Source of the DNA: CAVQZA01 sp963724805 | Lineage (GTDB): Bacteria > Actinomycetota > Thermoleophilia > Gaiellales > Gaiellaceae | Direction: 5' to 3' | DNA: 64,000 nucleotides | NCBI GenBank assembly: GCA_963724805.1 | Contig: CAVRWA010000014.1 | Location: forward strand, 372,001-436,000 | In this document: piece after piece, positions 26,440 through 36,765 of the stretch | How the letters are laid out: each line of letters starts with the position of its first letter | Position numbering within the stretch: position 1 is the first letter of the stretch | Made by a program: the position numbers and the translations under genes | The notes under the pieces: model-generated | What the model was told of the DNA's origin: nothing | Database searches by the model: none | The model's input: only the letters and a program-made list of their open reading frames with translations

Positions 26440-27327
26440 TCAGGGGGAGCTTGGCGCGGCGGCTCGAAGCGCCTGCTCGTAGATCTGATCGCGGGCGTAG
26501 CGATCGAGCTCGTTCGAGAGCAGGTCGGCCGGAGTGAGCTGGTCCGACTCGAGCGGGACGACCCGCTCCCGGTCGACGGCGACCAGCTCGAGCGCCGGCG
26601 CCTCGTCGTGCTCGAGCAGCAGGTCGTCCCTCCCGAGGCGTGTGCGCAGCCACGCGGCGAGGAGCAACGCGTCGGCGTTCGGCCCGGCGACCCGAACCGT
26701 CGAGGCCTCGGCGATCCCGGGCCAGAGCTGCGCCAGCGCGACGCGCCAGGGCATCAGCCGCTGCCATGCGATGTCGGAGATCGCGGCCCGGTCGACGTCT
26801 CCCGCAAGCTTCGTGTACGCGAAGGGCAGGTCCTCCCACTCCTCCGAGTCGACCACGAGGCGGTCGACGACGTCGAGGAGCTGCTCGAACTCGCTCAGGC
26901 CGAACGGCGGCTCGCCGCGCCAGCGGCAGAAGACCGGGAGGTCCGAGACGAGCAACGGAGTGACGATGCTCGCGGGCGCATGGGCGCGCGCGCCCCGCAG
27001 CCGCAGGAGGACGGTCTCGGTGCAGATGCTCCGGCCGTCCTCGCCGAGCGGGAAGAGCGAGAGCTCGAGCTCGGCGTCGATCGCCGCCGGGCTCGCGTCC
27101 GGCTCGGGCACGAGCACGATCGTCCGCGACGGATGGCGCTCTGCGAGTCCCCGCAGCACTTCGAGCGCTGCCGGCAGCCACGGCTCCGGCACCCAGGCGA
27201 TGTGCGTCGCCACGCTCGTGCGCTGGGCCGTGCCCCCCGCCTCGGCCTCCATCCGCAGGTGCGCGAGCCGCTGCTCGACCTCCGACACGGTGACGTCGGC
27301 GCCGGCCCACTGCATCGCGTCGAGCAC
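26440..27327 (-). CDS. opcA: glucose-6-phosphate dehydrogenase assembly protein OpcA
   Basis: A 295-residue protein from GTG 27327, two bases after the zwf stop. The OpcA pattern is visible: TSVATHIAWVPE, RTIVLVPEPDASP, ICTETVLLRLRG, SIVTPLLVSDLPVFCRWRGE, and VVDSEEWEDLPFA. OpcA is an allosteric effector and assembly factor needed for full activity of actinobacterial and cyanobacterial G6PDH. The longer open frame upstream belongs to the shadow of zwf. It is the last gene of tkt-tal-zwf-opcA. A small GC hairpin (CCCC-GTCA-GGGG) lies at its stop codon. Confidence 0.88.
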   Translation of the reverse strand: MLDAMQWAGADVTVSEVEQRLAHLRMEAEAGGTAQRTSVATHIAWVPEPWLPAALEVLRGLAERHPSRTIVLVPEPDASPAAIDAELELSLFPLGEDGRSICTETVLLRLRGARAHAPASIVTPLLVSDLPVFCRWRGEPPFGLSEFEQLLDVVDRLVVDSEEWEDLPFAYTKLAGDVDRAAISDIAWQRLMPWRVALAQLWPGIAEASTVRVAGPNADALLLAAWLRTRLGRDDLLLEHDEAPALELVAVDRERVVPLESDQLTPADLLSNELDRYARDQIYEQALRAAAPSSP

Positions 27328-27329
27328 GG

Positions 27330-28838
27330 TCAGTGTCGCCGCCAGGAGCGACCGTCGCGGTGGACGAGGTCGTCGGCCTGCGGCGGGCCCCAGGTGCCCG
27401 CCGCGTAGTTCGGGAAGCCGGGCCGGTCGCGGACCCAGGCCGACACGATCGAGTCCACGAGCGACCACTGCTCCTCGACCTCGTCGATGCGGGTGAAGAG
27501 CGTCGCGTCGCCGAGCATCGCGTCTAGGATCAGCCGCTCGTACGCCTCGGGGAGGCCGGTGCGAAACGCGCCGCCGTAGAGGAAGTCCATGTGCACCGAG
27601 CGGATCGTCATCCCTTGGCCGGGCACCTTGGCGCCGATCGCGAGCGAGATCCCCTCGTCCGGCTGGACGTGGATCAGGAGGACGTTGGGGCGCAGGCCGT
27701 CGGCGCCCTCGGCGCCGAACAGCGGGTGCGGCGCGCGCTTGAACTGGATCGCGATCGTCGTCTCGCGGCGGGCGAGCCGCTTGCCGGCGCGAACGTAGAA
27801 CGGCGTGTCGGCCCACCGCCAGTTGTCGATCGCGAGCTTGGCCGCGACGAACGTCTCGGTGATCGAGTCGGACGCGACCCTGGGCTCCTCGCGGTAGCCC
27901 GGCACCTCGACGCCCTCGACGAAGCCGGGGCCGTACTGGCCACGCACCACCTCCCGCGGCCCGGGCGTTCGCAGGCCGCGCAGCACCTTGACCTTCTCGT
28001 TGCGGACCGAGTCGGCGGTGAAGTCGATCGGCGGCTCCATCGCGGTCAGCGCGACGAGCTGCAGCAGGTGGTTCTGGAAGATGTCCCGGATCGCACCGGC
28101 CTGCTCGTAGAACGCGGCCCGGTTCTCGATCCCGAGGGTCTCGGCCACCGTGATCTGGACATGGTCGATGAACTGGCGGTTCCAGATCGGCTCGAAGATC
28201 CCGTTCGCGAACCGGAGCGCGAGCATGTTCTGGACCGTCTCCTTGCCGAGATAGTGGTCGATCCGGAAGATCTCCGCCTCGGTGAAGTGATGCTGGATGA
28301 TCTCGCTGAGCTCCCGCGCCGACGCGAGGTCGTGGCCGAACGGCTTCTCGATCACGAGCCGTGTCCAGCCGGTGTTCGTCCGGCACGCGCCCATCGCCTC
28401 GACCACCGCCGCGATCCCGCTCGGGGGAATGGCGAGGTAGTAGAGCCGGTTGCCGGCGGCGCCGCGCTCCGCGTCCAACTCCCCGAGCGCCGCGACGATC
28501 GGATCGGTGCCGCCCGGAGTGGTCACATCGGCGCTGACGTAGCGCATCCCCGCCGCGAGCCCTGCCCAGACGTCCTCGCGGAACTCGTCGCGCGCGTGCT
28601 CACGGACTGCCTCGGCCATCCGGGCGACGTACTCCTCGGTCGACTCCTCGCTCCGCGCGACCCCGACCACCCCGAAGTGCTCGGGCAGCAGGCGGCGGAC
28701 CGCGAGGGCGTACAGCGCCGGGATCAGCTTTCGCTGGGCGAGGTCGCCCGAGGCGCCGAAGATCACCATCGCGCACGGGTCGGGGCGGCGGCGGAGCTCG
28801 AGCCCCTCGGCGAGCGGGTTCTCGGCGAGCTCGGTCAC
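27330..28838 (-). CDS. zwf: glucose-6-phosphate 1-dehydrogenase
   Basis: A 502-residue G6PDH, the first step of the oxidative pentose phosphate pathway, producing NAD(P)H. The dinucleotide motif is VIFGASGDLAQRKLIPAL, the catalytic region is RIDHYLGKETVQNMLALRF, and IEKPFGHDL is present. The GTG 28838 start codon and its GAGGGAG Shine-Dalgarno lie inside the repeat that fills the tal-zwf spacer. The same repeat precedes fhaB. No pgl or gnd gene is in the operon. Confidence 0.95.
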   Translation of the reverse strand: MTELAENPLAEGLELRRRPDPCAMVIFGASGDLAQRKLIPALYALAVRRLLPEHFGVVGVARSEESTEEYVARMAEAVREHARDEFREDVWAGLAAGMRYVSADVTTPGGTDPIVAALGELDAERGAAGNRLYYLAIPPSGIAAVVEAMGACRTNTGWTRLVIEKPFGHDLASARELSEIIQHHFTEAEIFRIDHYLGKETVQNMLALRFANGIFEPIWNRQFIDHVQITVAETLGIENRAAFYEQAGAIRDIFQNHLLQLVALTAMEPPIDFTADSVRNEKVKVLRGLRTPGPREVVRGQYGPGFVEGVEVPGYREEPRVASDSITETFVAAKLAIDNWRWADTPFYVRAGKRLARRETTIAIQFKRAPHPLFGAEGADGLRPNVLLIHVQPDEGISLAIGAKVPGQGMTIRSVHMDFLYGGAFRTGLPEAYERLILDAMLGDATLFTRIDEVEEQWSLVDSIVSAWVRDRPGFPNYAAGTWGPPQADDLVHRDGRSWRRH

Positions 28839-29041
28839 GCGCCTCCCTCGCCGGCGGCGGCTCCCGCCGGGCGGAGCCCGGCTCCGCCCCGCCTGACACC
28901 GCTGACGGCACGGTGCTCTCCGGCCCCGTGTTACTCACACTGTGACCTCCGGCCCCGCACCGCCAGGCTCTTGGGGCCCCAGGAAGTGCGAAGCACTTTC
29001 TGGGGTTGGGCGCCCGAGGAACGCGCGAGCGAGGAGGTTGA
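28836..29041 (-). repeat. copy A of a spacer-filling repeat, reaching into the zwf start codon
   Basis: About 205 bp, nearly identical in reverse orientation to 59041-59219. The shared core contains two GGGGCCGGAG direct repeats flanking TCACAGTGTGA and GTAACAC, then the hairpin GCCGGGC-TCC-GCCCGGC, then GAGGGAG and the GTG start of zwf. It begins about ten bases after the tal stop. Relative to copy B it has one extra block of about 28 bp that forms a strong hairpin (28977-29005). Both copies fill the whole spacer between two co-directional genes and end in the same relative position on a start codon. Confidence 0.85.
28977..29005 (-). other. 13 bp hairpin present only in repeat copy A
   Basis: On the plus strand CCCCAGGAAGTGC pairs with GCACTTTCTGGGG around a GAA loop, with one wobble. 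In copy B the corresponding place reads straight from CCAACCCC into AAGAGCC. It lies in the tal-zwf mRNA spacer and could act as a processing or attenuation structure. No U-tract follows in the transcribed direction. Confidence 0.55.
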
Positions 29042-29051
29042 GACGGACATC

Positions 29052-30155
29052 TCACGCGGCGAGCGCAGTGTGCTTGCCGCCGACCTCCGCGAGCAGCTCT
29101 GCGAACGAGTCGGCGAACTTCTGCACGCCCTCGGCCTCCAGGGTCTCGGTGACGTCGTCGACGTCCACGCCGACGGCGGCCAGCTCCTCGAATACCGCAC
29201 GGGCCTTCTTGACGCCCTTCGCCAGCGTGAGCGCGACCTCGCCGTGGTCCTGAAAGGCCTCGATCGTCTCGGGCGGCATCGTGTCGACCGTGTCCGGGCC
29301 GATCAGCTCCTCGACATACATCACGTCGCGGTAGGCCGGGTTCTTCGTCGAGGTCGAGGCCCAGAGGCAGCGTTGCGGCCGGGCGCCCTTGCCGGCGAGG
29401 AACTCCCAGCGCGGGCCCGAGAAGGCCTCGAGGTAGTGCTGGTAGGCCAGCTTCGCGTTCGCGTTCGCGAGCTTGCCGCGCAGGGCGAGCGCGTCCTTCG
29501 AGCCGATCTCCTCGAGCCGCCGGTCCGTCTCGGTGTCGACCCTGGAGACGAAGAAGCTCGCGACCGACGCGACCTGCTCAGGGTGCCCACCCGAGGCGAC
29601 GAGCCGCTCGAGCCCGCGCAGGTAGGCCTCGACGACCTCCGCGTAGCGCTGCAGCGAGAAGATCAGCGTCACGTTGATGTTCTTCCCCGCAGCGATCATG
29701 TCCTCGATCGCGCCCAGGCCCGGCTTCGTCGCCGGGATCTTCACGTGGAGGTTCGGCCGGTCGATCCACGCGTGGAGCCGCTGCGCCTCGTCGTAGGTGC
29801 GATCACGGTCGTACGCCAGGGTGGGGTCGACCTCCCACGAGACGTACCCGTCTACGCCGTGTGTGGCATCGAAGACCGGGCGCAGCAGGTCGCACGCCTC
29901 GGCCACGTCCTGCGCGGAGAGCTCGAGGAAGAGCTCCTTCGGGTCGACCACCTTGCCCGCGAGCCCCTTCAGCTGCTCGTCGTAGGCAACTCCCTGGCCG
30001 ATCGCCTTCCGGAAGATCGTCGGATTGGAGGTCACGCCGACGACGGCGTCCTTCTCCATCATCTCGGCGAGACCGCCCTCGCGGAGCAGGTCGCGCGAGA
30101 GAAAGTCGATCCACACGCTCTGCCCCAGTTCGGACAGCTGTTGCAGCCTGGTCAT
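29052..30155 (-). CDS. tal: transaldolase
   Basis: ATG 30155, 20 bases after the tkt stop, is preferred to the upstream start at 30206, which lies inside tkt. The 367-residue enzyme moves a dihydroxyacetone unit between sugar phosphates in the non-oxidative pentose phosphate pathway. Motifs are VWIDFLSRDLL, GVTSNPTIFRKAIGQG, the region around the Schiff-base lysine (NLHVKIPATKPGLGAIEDMI) and NVTLIFSLQRYAEVVEAYL. The length fits the larger actinobacterial/cyanobacterial transaldolase type. The spacer to zwf is filled by repeat copy A. Confidence 0.94.
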   Translation of the reverse strand: MTRLQQLSELGQSVWIDFLSRDLLREGGLAEMMEKDAVVGVTSNPTIFRKAIGQGVAYDEQLKGLAGKVVDPKELFLELSAQDVAEACDLLRPVFDATHGVDGYVSWEVDPTLAYDRDRTYDEAQRLHAWIDRPNLHVKIPATKPGLGAIEDMIAAGKNINVTLIFSLQRYAEVVEAYLRGLERLVASGGHPEQVASVASFFVSRVDTETDRRLEEIGSKDALALRGKLANANAKLAYQHYLEAFSGPRWEFLAGKGARPQRCLWASTSTKNPAYRDVMYVEELIGPDTVDTMPPETIEAFQDHGEVALTLAKGVKKARAVFEELAAVGVDVDDVTETLEAEGVQKFADSFAELLAEVGGKHTALAA

Positions 30156-30174
30156 TTCTTCTTTCCCTTCTTGG

Positions 30175-32187
30175 TCATGCGACACGCTCCAGCAGGGCCG
30201 CAGCACGCGCGACGACGTTGTCGACGGTGAAGCCGAGGTGCTCGAAGACCTCCGGCGCGGGCGCCGAGGCGCCGTAGCGATCGACGGCGATGCCGTCGCC
30301 CTCGGAGCCGACCCAGCGCCGCCAGCCGAACGAGACGCCCGCCTCGACGGAGAGTCTCGCCTTCACGTCAGGGGGGAGCACCTCGTCGCGGTAGCTCCGC
30401 GGCTGGGCCTCGAAGAGCTCCCAGCACGGCATCGAAACGACGCGGACGGCGGTGCCGTTCTCGGCGGCGAGCTTGCGGGCCGCCTCGAGCGCCAGCGAGA
30501 CCTCGGAGCCGGAGGCGATCAGGATCGCGTCCGGCGGGCCGCTCTCCCAGAGCGTGTAAGCGCCCCGCTCGAGCCCCGCTGCGGGCGCGACCTCGCTCCG
30601 GTCGAGCGTCGGCAGCTTCTGGCGCGAGAGCGCGAGCGCGACCGGCCCGCCCTCCCGCTCGATCGCCACCTTCCAGGCGACCGCGGTCTCGTTCGCGTCG
30701 CACGGACGGACCAGCCAGAGGTTCGGCATCGCGCGAAGTGACATCAGGTGCTCCACGGGCTGGTGCGTGGGCCCGTCCTCCCCGACGCCGATCGAGTCGT
30801 GCGTCCAGACCCAGATCACGGGATAGTGGCCGAGGGCCGAAAGGCGCACCGCGGGGCGCATGTAGTCGGAGAAGACGAAGAACGTGGCGCCGTACGGCTT
30901 GAGCATCCCGTTGTGGAGCGAGATCCCGTTCACGATCGAGCCCATCGCGTGCTCGCGGATCCCGAAGGCGATGTTGCGGCCCGCGTGGGTCGCCGAGAAG
31001 AGCCCGCCGCCGACGAACTCGGTCTTGGTGGACTCGACGAGATCGGCCGAACCGCCGACCATCGTCGGCGTGAAGTGCCTGAGCGCCTGCATCACGGACT
31101 TGCCCGCGTCACGCGTGGCCATGTCCTCGCCGGCCGGGAACTCGGGCAGCGCCTCGACCCACCCGTCGCGCGGTCGGCCGGTGTGAACCTGGTCCCAGTC
31201 GGCGCGTGCGTCAGGAAACGCAGCGCTCCACGCCTCCATGCGCCCGTCCCACTCGGCCTGGAGCGACGCTCCTCGCTCGACCCGGCTCATGTGTGCGTAC
31301 ACCTCGTCGGGGACGTGGAAGCGCTTCTCCGGGTCCCAGCCCATCGCCTTCTTGGCCGCGGCCACCTCGTCGGCGCCGAGCGGGGCGCCGTGCGCCTTGG
31401 CCGTGTCCATCGCGTGTGGGGCCGGATAGGCGATGTGGCTGCGGACGACGACCATCGACGGCCGCGCCGTCTCCGCCTTCGCCGCCTCGATCGCGGCGTC
31501 GAGCGCGGCGAGGTCGTTCGCGTCGTCAACGTGCTGGACGTGCCAGCCCTGGGCGGCGATGCGCGCGCCGCGGTCCTCGGCGGTGAACGAGACCGACGTC
31601 GTGCCGTCGATCGTGATCCGGTTGTCGTCGTAGAAGTAGACGAGCTTGCCGAGCCCGTTCTGGCCCGCGAGCGAGGCCGCCTCGTTGGAGACGCCTTCCA
31701 TCAGGTCCCCGTCCGAGCAGATCGCGTAGACGTGATGGTCGACGACGGAGTGGTGCGGACGGTTGTAGCGCTCCGCGAGGAACCTCTCCGCGAGCGCGAA
31801 GCCTACGCCGTTCGCGAAGCCCTGGCCGAGTGGGCCGGTGGTCGTCTCGATCCCGGGCGTCAGGCCGTGCTCCGGGTGTCCCGGGGTGATCGACCCCCAC
31901 TGGCGGAAGCGCTGGAGCTGCTCGAGCGGCAGGTCGTAGCCGGTGAGGTGAAGCACCGCGTACTGGAGGATGCAGGCGTGCCCCGCTGAGAGCACGAACC
32001 GGTCGCGGTCGGGCCAGTCCGGGTCGGCCGGGTTGTGGCGCAGGTGCTTCGTGTAGATCAGGTAGGCGAGCGGCGCGAGCGCCATCGCGGTTCCGGGGTG
32101 GCCGGCGTTCGCCTGCTGCACCGCGTCCATCGCCAGGGTGCGGATGGTGTCGATCGACTGCTGCTGGATTGTTGCCGTCTTTGCCAT
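30175..32187 (-). CDS. tkt: transketolase
   Basis: A 670-residue thiamine diphosphate enzyme that transfers two-carbon units in the pentose phosphate pathway. Visible motifs: NAGHPGTAMALAPLAY, GPLGQGFANGVGFALAE, the ThDP/metal motif ICSDGDLMEGVSNEAASLAG through DDNRITIDG, and the pyrimidine-domain FGIREHAMGSIVNG. It is the first gene of the operon tkt-tal-zwf-opcA. A TATCTT box seven bases before the ATG suggests leaderless transcription, divergent from the ABC-F gene. Confidence 0.96.
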   Translation of the reverse strand: MAKTATIQQQSIDTIRTLAMDAVQQANAGHPGTAMALAPLAYLIYTKHLRHNPADPDWPDRDRFVLSAGHACILQYAVLHLTGYDLPLEQLQRFRQWGSITPGHPEHGLTPGIETTTGPLGQGFANGVGFALAERFLAERYNRPHHSVVDHHVYAICSDGDLMEGVSNEAASLAGQNGLGKLVYFYDDNRITIDGTTSVSFTAEDRGARIAAQGWHVQHVDDANDLAALDAAIEAAKAETARPSMVVVRSHIAYPAPHAMDTAKAHGAPLGADEVAAAKKAMGWDPEKRFHVPDEVYAHMSRVERGASLQAEWDGRMEAWSAAFPDARADWDQVHTGRPRDGWVEALPEFPAGEDMATRDAGKSVMQALRHFTPTMVGGSADLVESTKTEFVGGGLFSATHAGRNIAFGIREHAMGSIVNGISLHNGMLKPYGATFFVFSDYMRPAVRLSALGHYPVIWVWTHDSIGVGEDGPTHQPVEHLMSLRAMPNLWLVRPCDANETAVAWKVAIEREGGPVALALSRQKLPTLDRSEVAPAAGLERGAYTLWESGPPDAILIASGSEVSLALEAARKLAAENGTAVRVVSMPCWELFEAQPRSYRDEVLPPDVKARLSVEAGVSFGWRRWVGSEGDGIAVDRYGASAPAPEVFEHLGFTVDNVVARAAALLERVA

Positions 32188-32194
32188 GCGTCTA

Positions 32195-32200
32195 AAGATA
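32195..32200 (-). promoter_or_regulatory. -10 box TATCTT seven bases before tkt ATG
   Basis: On the minus strand TATCTT is followed by seven bases and the tkt ATG. No Shine-Dalgarno is present in the 37 bp divergent gap, so the tkt transcript probably starts at or next to its start codon. Confidence 0.5.
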
Positions 32201-32212
32201 TTCGCGCGCGAC

Positions 32213-32218
32213 TACCCT
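32213..32218 (+). promoter_or_regulatory. -10 box TACCCT six bases before ABC-F GTG
   Basis: TACCCT lies six bases before GTG 32225 in the same 37 bp gap and supports the choice of this start over ATG 32138 inside tkt. It mirrors the leaderless layout of the divergent tkt promoter. Confidence 0.45.
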
Positions 32219-32224
32219 GTGCGC

Positions 32225-34105
<1,881 letters not shown>

Positions 34106-34150
34106 TCTCAAACGCCTTCGCCCCATTCGCACAGGCCCGCAGCGGCCCAT

Positions 34151-34226
34151 CCGGGGTCTGACCCCGATCGATGCGGCAGAAGGGCCTTTGAGCAGGGGCA
34201 TTGCCTCGGCAAGGGGTCAGACCCGG
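34151..34226. repeat. pair of inverted GGGGTCTGACCCC palindromes (REP/BIME-like)
   Basis: CCGGGGTCTGACCCC (34151-34165) is itself palindromic, and its inverted partner GGGGTCAGACCCGG (34213-34226) is about 47 bases away. The two can pair with each other as well as fold alone. A smaller TTGCC-TC-GGCAA stem lies just before the second copy. Such extragenic palindromes are spread in genomes by RAYT-type Y1 transposases; none is encoded in this window. The element fills much of the 171 bp gap between the convergent ABC-F and SnoaL-like genes and may act as a terminator. Confidence 0.7.
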
Positions 34227-34276
34227 GAACAGAACTGGGTCAATCTGTCCACGACGTGTCCTGCACGGACCTGTTC

Positions 34277-34666
34277 TCAGGCCCAGAAGGCCTCGAATGC
34301 CGCCTGGTCCGTCGGCACCGCCCTCACCTCGACGAGCTGTCCGTCCGCGACACGGCAGAGCAGGATCTGGTCGAGGTCGAGCGTGCGCCCGTCCGGGCGC
34401 CGGCCCGTCGCGCGGTAGACGGCCACCGCGCGGTCGCCGCCGCCGAGCGCGTAGCGCAGCTCGCTGCGATAGGTGCCCTCGGTGAACCGCGACGTCTGGC
34501 CGAGGAACCGCACCACCGGCCGCCGCCCGCGGTGCACGCCGGCGACGGGCATGTCGCCCGGCACGGTCCAGACGACGTCCTCGGCGAGGAGCTCCGCGAC
34601 CACGGCTGCGTCTCGACCGGCGAACGCCTCGAACAGCCGCCGCAGGAGCGCCTCGTTCGGGTGCAT
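34277..34666 (-). CDS. SnoaL/NTF2-like fold protein
   Basis: A 129-residue protein with the cone-like NTF2 pattern: LLRRLFEAFAGRDAAVVAEL, LAEDVVWTVPGDMPVAGVH, GRRPVVRFLGQ, then strands ending LLCRVADGQLVEVRAVPTDQ. Such proteins bind small hydrophobic ligands or are hydrolases/isomerases; no catalytic set can be confirmed. Its ATG shares one base with the ANTAR regulator stop, so it belongs to the PdtaS-PdtaR operon and may sense or modify the signal. Confidence 0.8.
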   Translation of the reverse strand: MHPNEALLRRLFEAFAGRDAAVVAELLAEDVVWTVPGDMPVAGVHRGRRPVVRFLGQTSRFTEGTYRSELRYALGGGDRAVAVYRATGRRPDGRTLDLDQILLCRVADGQLVEVRAVPTDQAAFEAFWA

Positions 34667-35235
34667 CAGCTCTCGTCGAAGGTGGCGAGCAGCGCCTCGG
34701 CGACGACCTTGAGGGGGCGCCCGGAGACCTGGCTCGCGCGGCGCAGGCGCGCGAACGCATCCGCCTCGGTCAGGCCCTCCTTGGCCATCAGGATCCCCTT
34801 GGCCCGCTCGATCGCCTTGCGGGCGGCGAGCGCGTCGGAGAGCGACTCCGCCTCCTCCCGGACCGCCGCGAGCTCCTCGTGTCGCGCGCGCGCCGTCGCG
34901 ATCGCGGGAAGCAGGTCGCTCTCGCGGAACGGCTTCACGAGGTAGCCGAACACACCTGCCTCGACCGCACGCGAGACGAGCTCCTGCTGGCCGTAGGCGG
35001 TCAGCATCACGATCGGGATCGGCCGCTCCTCGAGGATCGTGCGCGCCGCCTCGATCCCGTCGAGCCGCGGCATCTTCACGTCCATGATCGCCAGGTCCGG
35101 AAGCGACGCCCGCGCGAGCGCGACCGCCTCCTCGCCGTCCTTCGCCTCCGCGCAGACGTCGAACCCGCCCCGCTCGAGCATGTCCCGCAGGTCGAGCCGG
35201 ATGATCGTCTCGTCCTCGGCGATCAGGATCCTCAC
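34666..35235 (-). CDS. ANTAR-domain response regulator (PdtaR-like)
   Basis: A 189-residue two-domain regulator. The receiver domain (1-120) has the acidic pocket LIAEDE, phosphorylation site LAIMDVKMP and conserved YLVKPF. The C-terminal ANTAR domain (about 130-185) reads ALAARKAIERAKGILMAKEG and then DAFARLRRASQVSGR. ANTAR proteins bind paired RNA hairpins with A1/G4 hexaloops and prevent terminator formation. It overlaps the histidine kinase gene by four bases. A matching leader structure lies before glnK at 42.54-42.61 kb, making nitrogen-gene antitermination a plausible job (inference). Confidence 0.92.
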   Translation of the reverse strand: MRILIAEDETIIRLDLRDMLERGGFDVCAEAKDGEEAVALARASLPDLAIMDVKMPRLDGIEAARTILEERPIPIVMLTAYGQQELVSRAVEAGVFGYLVKPFRESDLLPAIATARARHEELAAVREEAESLSDALAARKAIERAKGILMAKEGLTEADAFARLRRASQVSGRPLKVVAEALLATFDES

Positions 35236-36638
35236 GTCGGGAACACCACCTCGGCGCGCGTGCCGCCGCCGCTTCGCAGCTCGAGCGTGCCGCCGAGCTC
35301 GTCACGGACGAGCGCACGCACGATCGAGAGGCCCGTGCCCGCCGCGTCGCTCGAGATCCCCTCGCCGTCGTCCACGATCGTGAGCAGGACGTCGCCGTTC
35401 CGTCGCGTCAGCCCGACCGTGACCGTGCTGCCCCCGTGCTCGAGCGCGTTCTGGAACAGCTCGCTGAAGACGAGCGCGACCGCGGTCGCCTGGTGCCCCG
35501 GCAGCTCGACCGGCTCGAGCTCGGCCTCGACGGTCTTGCCCGAGACGAGACCTTGCACGAGCATCGCCCTCAGCCGGGCCAGGAGCTCGCCGAGATCGAC
35601 GTCGTCATCGTGGCGCTCGGTCAGCACCTCGTGCACGGCGGCGATCGCGAGGATTCGGTTGACGGAGTCGTCGAGTGCCTTCTGCGCGTCGATCTCACCG
35701 TCGGCACGGGCCTGGAGGCGCAGGAGCGAGGCGACCGTCTGCAGGTTGTTCTTGACCCGGTGGTGGATCTCCTGGGCGAGCACGCCGCGCATCACCGCTC
35801 GCCCGTGCTCGAGCGCAACCGCCGCGTGGTGGGCGATCGAGGAGAGCAGGGCGCGCTCCTCGTCGGTGAAAGGCGTGTCCCGGTCGGCGACGAGCTCGCC
35901 GATCTGGCGGCGCTTCCAGCGCAGCGCGGTGCGCACCGCATAGGCACCCGCGCGGCCCTCGGGCCACGCGATGCTCCCGTCCTCGAGCACGAGCGCCGCG
36001 CCCGTCGCACCGACGGCGTCCATCGTCGCCTTCACGATCGCCTCGAGCGACTCCTCGAGGTAGAGCGACTCCGAGACCGCCTCGGAGATGCGCGCGAGCG
36101 CTTCGAGCTCGCCGACGCGGGCCTGCGCATGGGCGTACAGCTTCGCGTGCTCGATCGTCTGTGCGACCTGCGCGGCGATCGCCACGAGCAGCTCGATCTC
36201 GTCGTCGTCGAACACGCGTGGCTTCTGTGTGCGCACGTTCAGCGCGCCGGCGAGCCGTTCCCGGGCGAGGATCGGCACGGCGAGGATCGACTCGTACGCC
36301 TCCTCGTGAAGGTTCGGGAAGGCCTTGAAGCGCCGGTCGAGGTGCGCCTCGGCCGGGATCATGATCGGCGCGCGCTCGAGCGCCGCCGAGCCGGTGATCC
36401 CCTCGCCCGGCCGCATGCGCGGGCGCCGCGTCAGCTCCTCGACGCTGGTGCCGTGCGTCGCCCGCAGCACGAGCTCGTCCGCGCGCTCGTCGTAGAGGTA
36501 GACGAAGCACGCGTCCGCCTCCAGCGCGGCCGCGACCTTGCTCGCGACGAGCCCGAGCACCTCCTCGAGATCGAGCGTCGAGTTGACCGCGGCGATCGTC
36601 TCGGTCAGCAGGCGGAGGTGTCGTTCGCGGGCGTCCAT
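35232..36638 (-). CDS. cytosolic GAF-GAF sensor histidine kinase (PdtaS-like)
   Basis: A 468-residue kinase with no membrane segments. Two GAF-type sensor domains span about residues 1-165 and 175-280. The HisKA_2 dimerisation/phosphoacceptor motif is AQEIHHRVKNNLQTVASLLR (His near residue 288), and the ATP-binding domain has LVFSELFQNALEHGG, VDDGEG and GTGLSIVRALV. This is the PdtaS class that phosphorylates ANTAR regulators; the regulator gene follows with a 4 nt overlap. No ligand can be told from the sequence. It is preceded by a 140 bp gap to the PRC-barrel gene. Confidence 0.9.
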   Translation of the reverse strand: MDARERHLRLLTETIAAVNSTLDLEEVLGLVASKVAAALEADACFVYLYDERADELVLRATHGTSVEELTRRPRMRPGEGITGSAALERAPIMIPAEAHLDRRFKAFPNLHEEAYESILAVPILARERLAGALNVRTQKPRVFDDDEIELLVAIAAQVAQTIEHAKLYAHAQARVGELEALARISEAVSESLYLEESLEAIVKATMDAVGATGAALVLEDGSIAWPEGRAGAYAVRTALRWKRRQIGELVADRDTPFTDEERALLSSIAHHAAVALEHGRAVMRGVLAQEIHHRVKNNLQTVASLLRLQARADGEIDAQKALDDSVNRILAIAAVHEVLTERHDDDVDLGELLARLRAMLVQGLVSGKTVEAELEPVELPGHQATAVALVFSELFQNALEHGGSTVTVGLTRRNGDVLLTIVDDGEGISSDAAGTGLSIVRALVRDELGGTLELRSGGGTRAEVVFPT

Positions 36639-36765
36639 GACTCAGGCGATTGTACGGACAGGAGGGAACCGGCCCGGGGCGCCGAATCCCCTTCGGATGC
36701 TGACTGTCAAAGGGCGGTTAACAAACTCCTTACGCACCCCGCGGGTTCTCTTCACAAGGCCTCGA

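Noticed and set aside
32138..32224. Upstream ATG start for the ABC-F gene
   Set aside because: It would lie inside the tkt coding region, and the ABC-F homology begins after GTG 32225, which follows a -10-like box.
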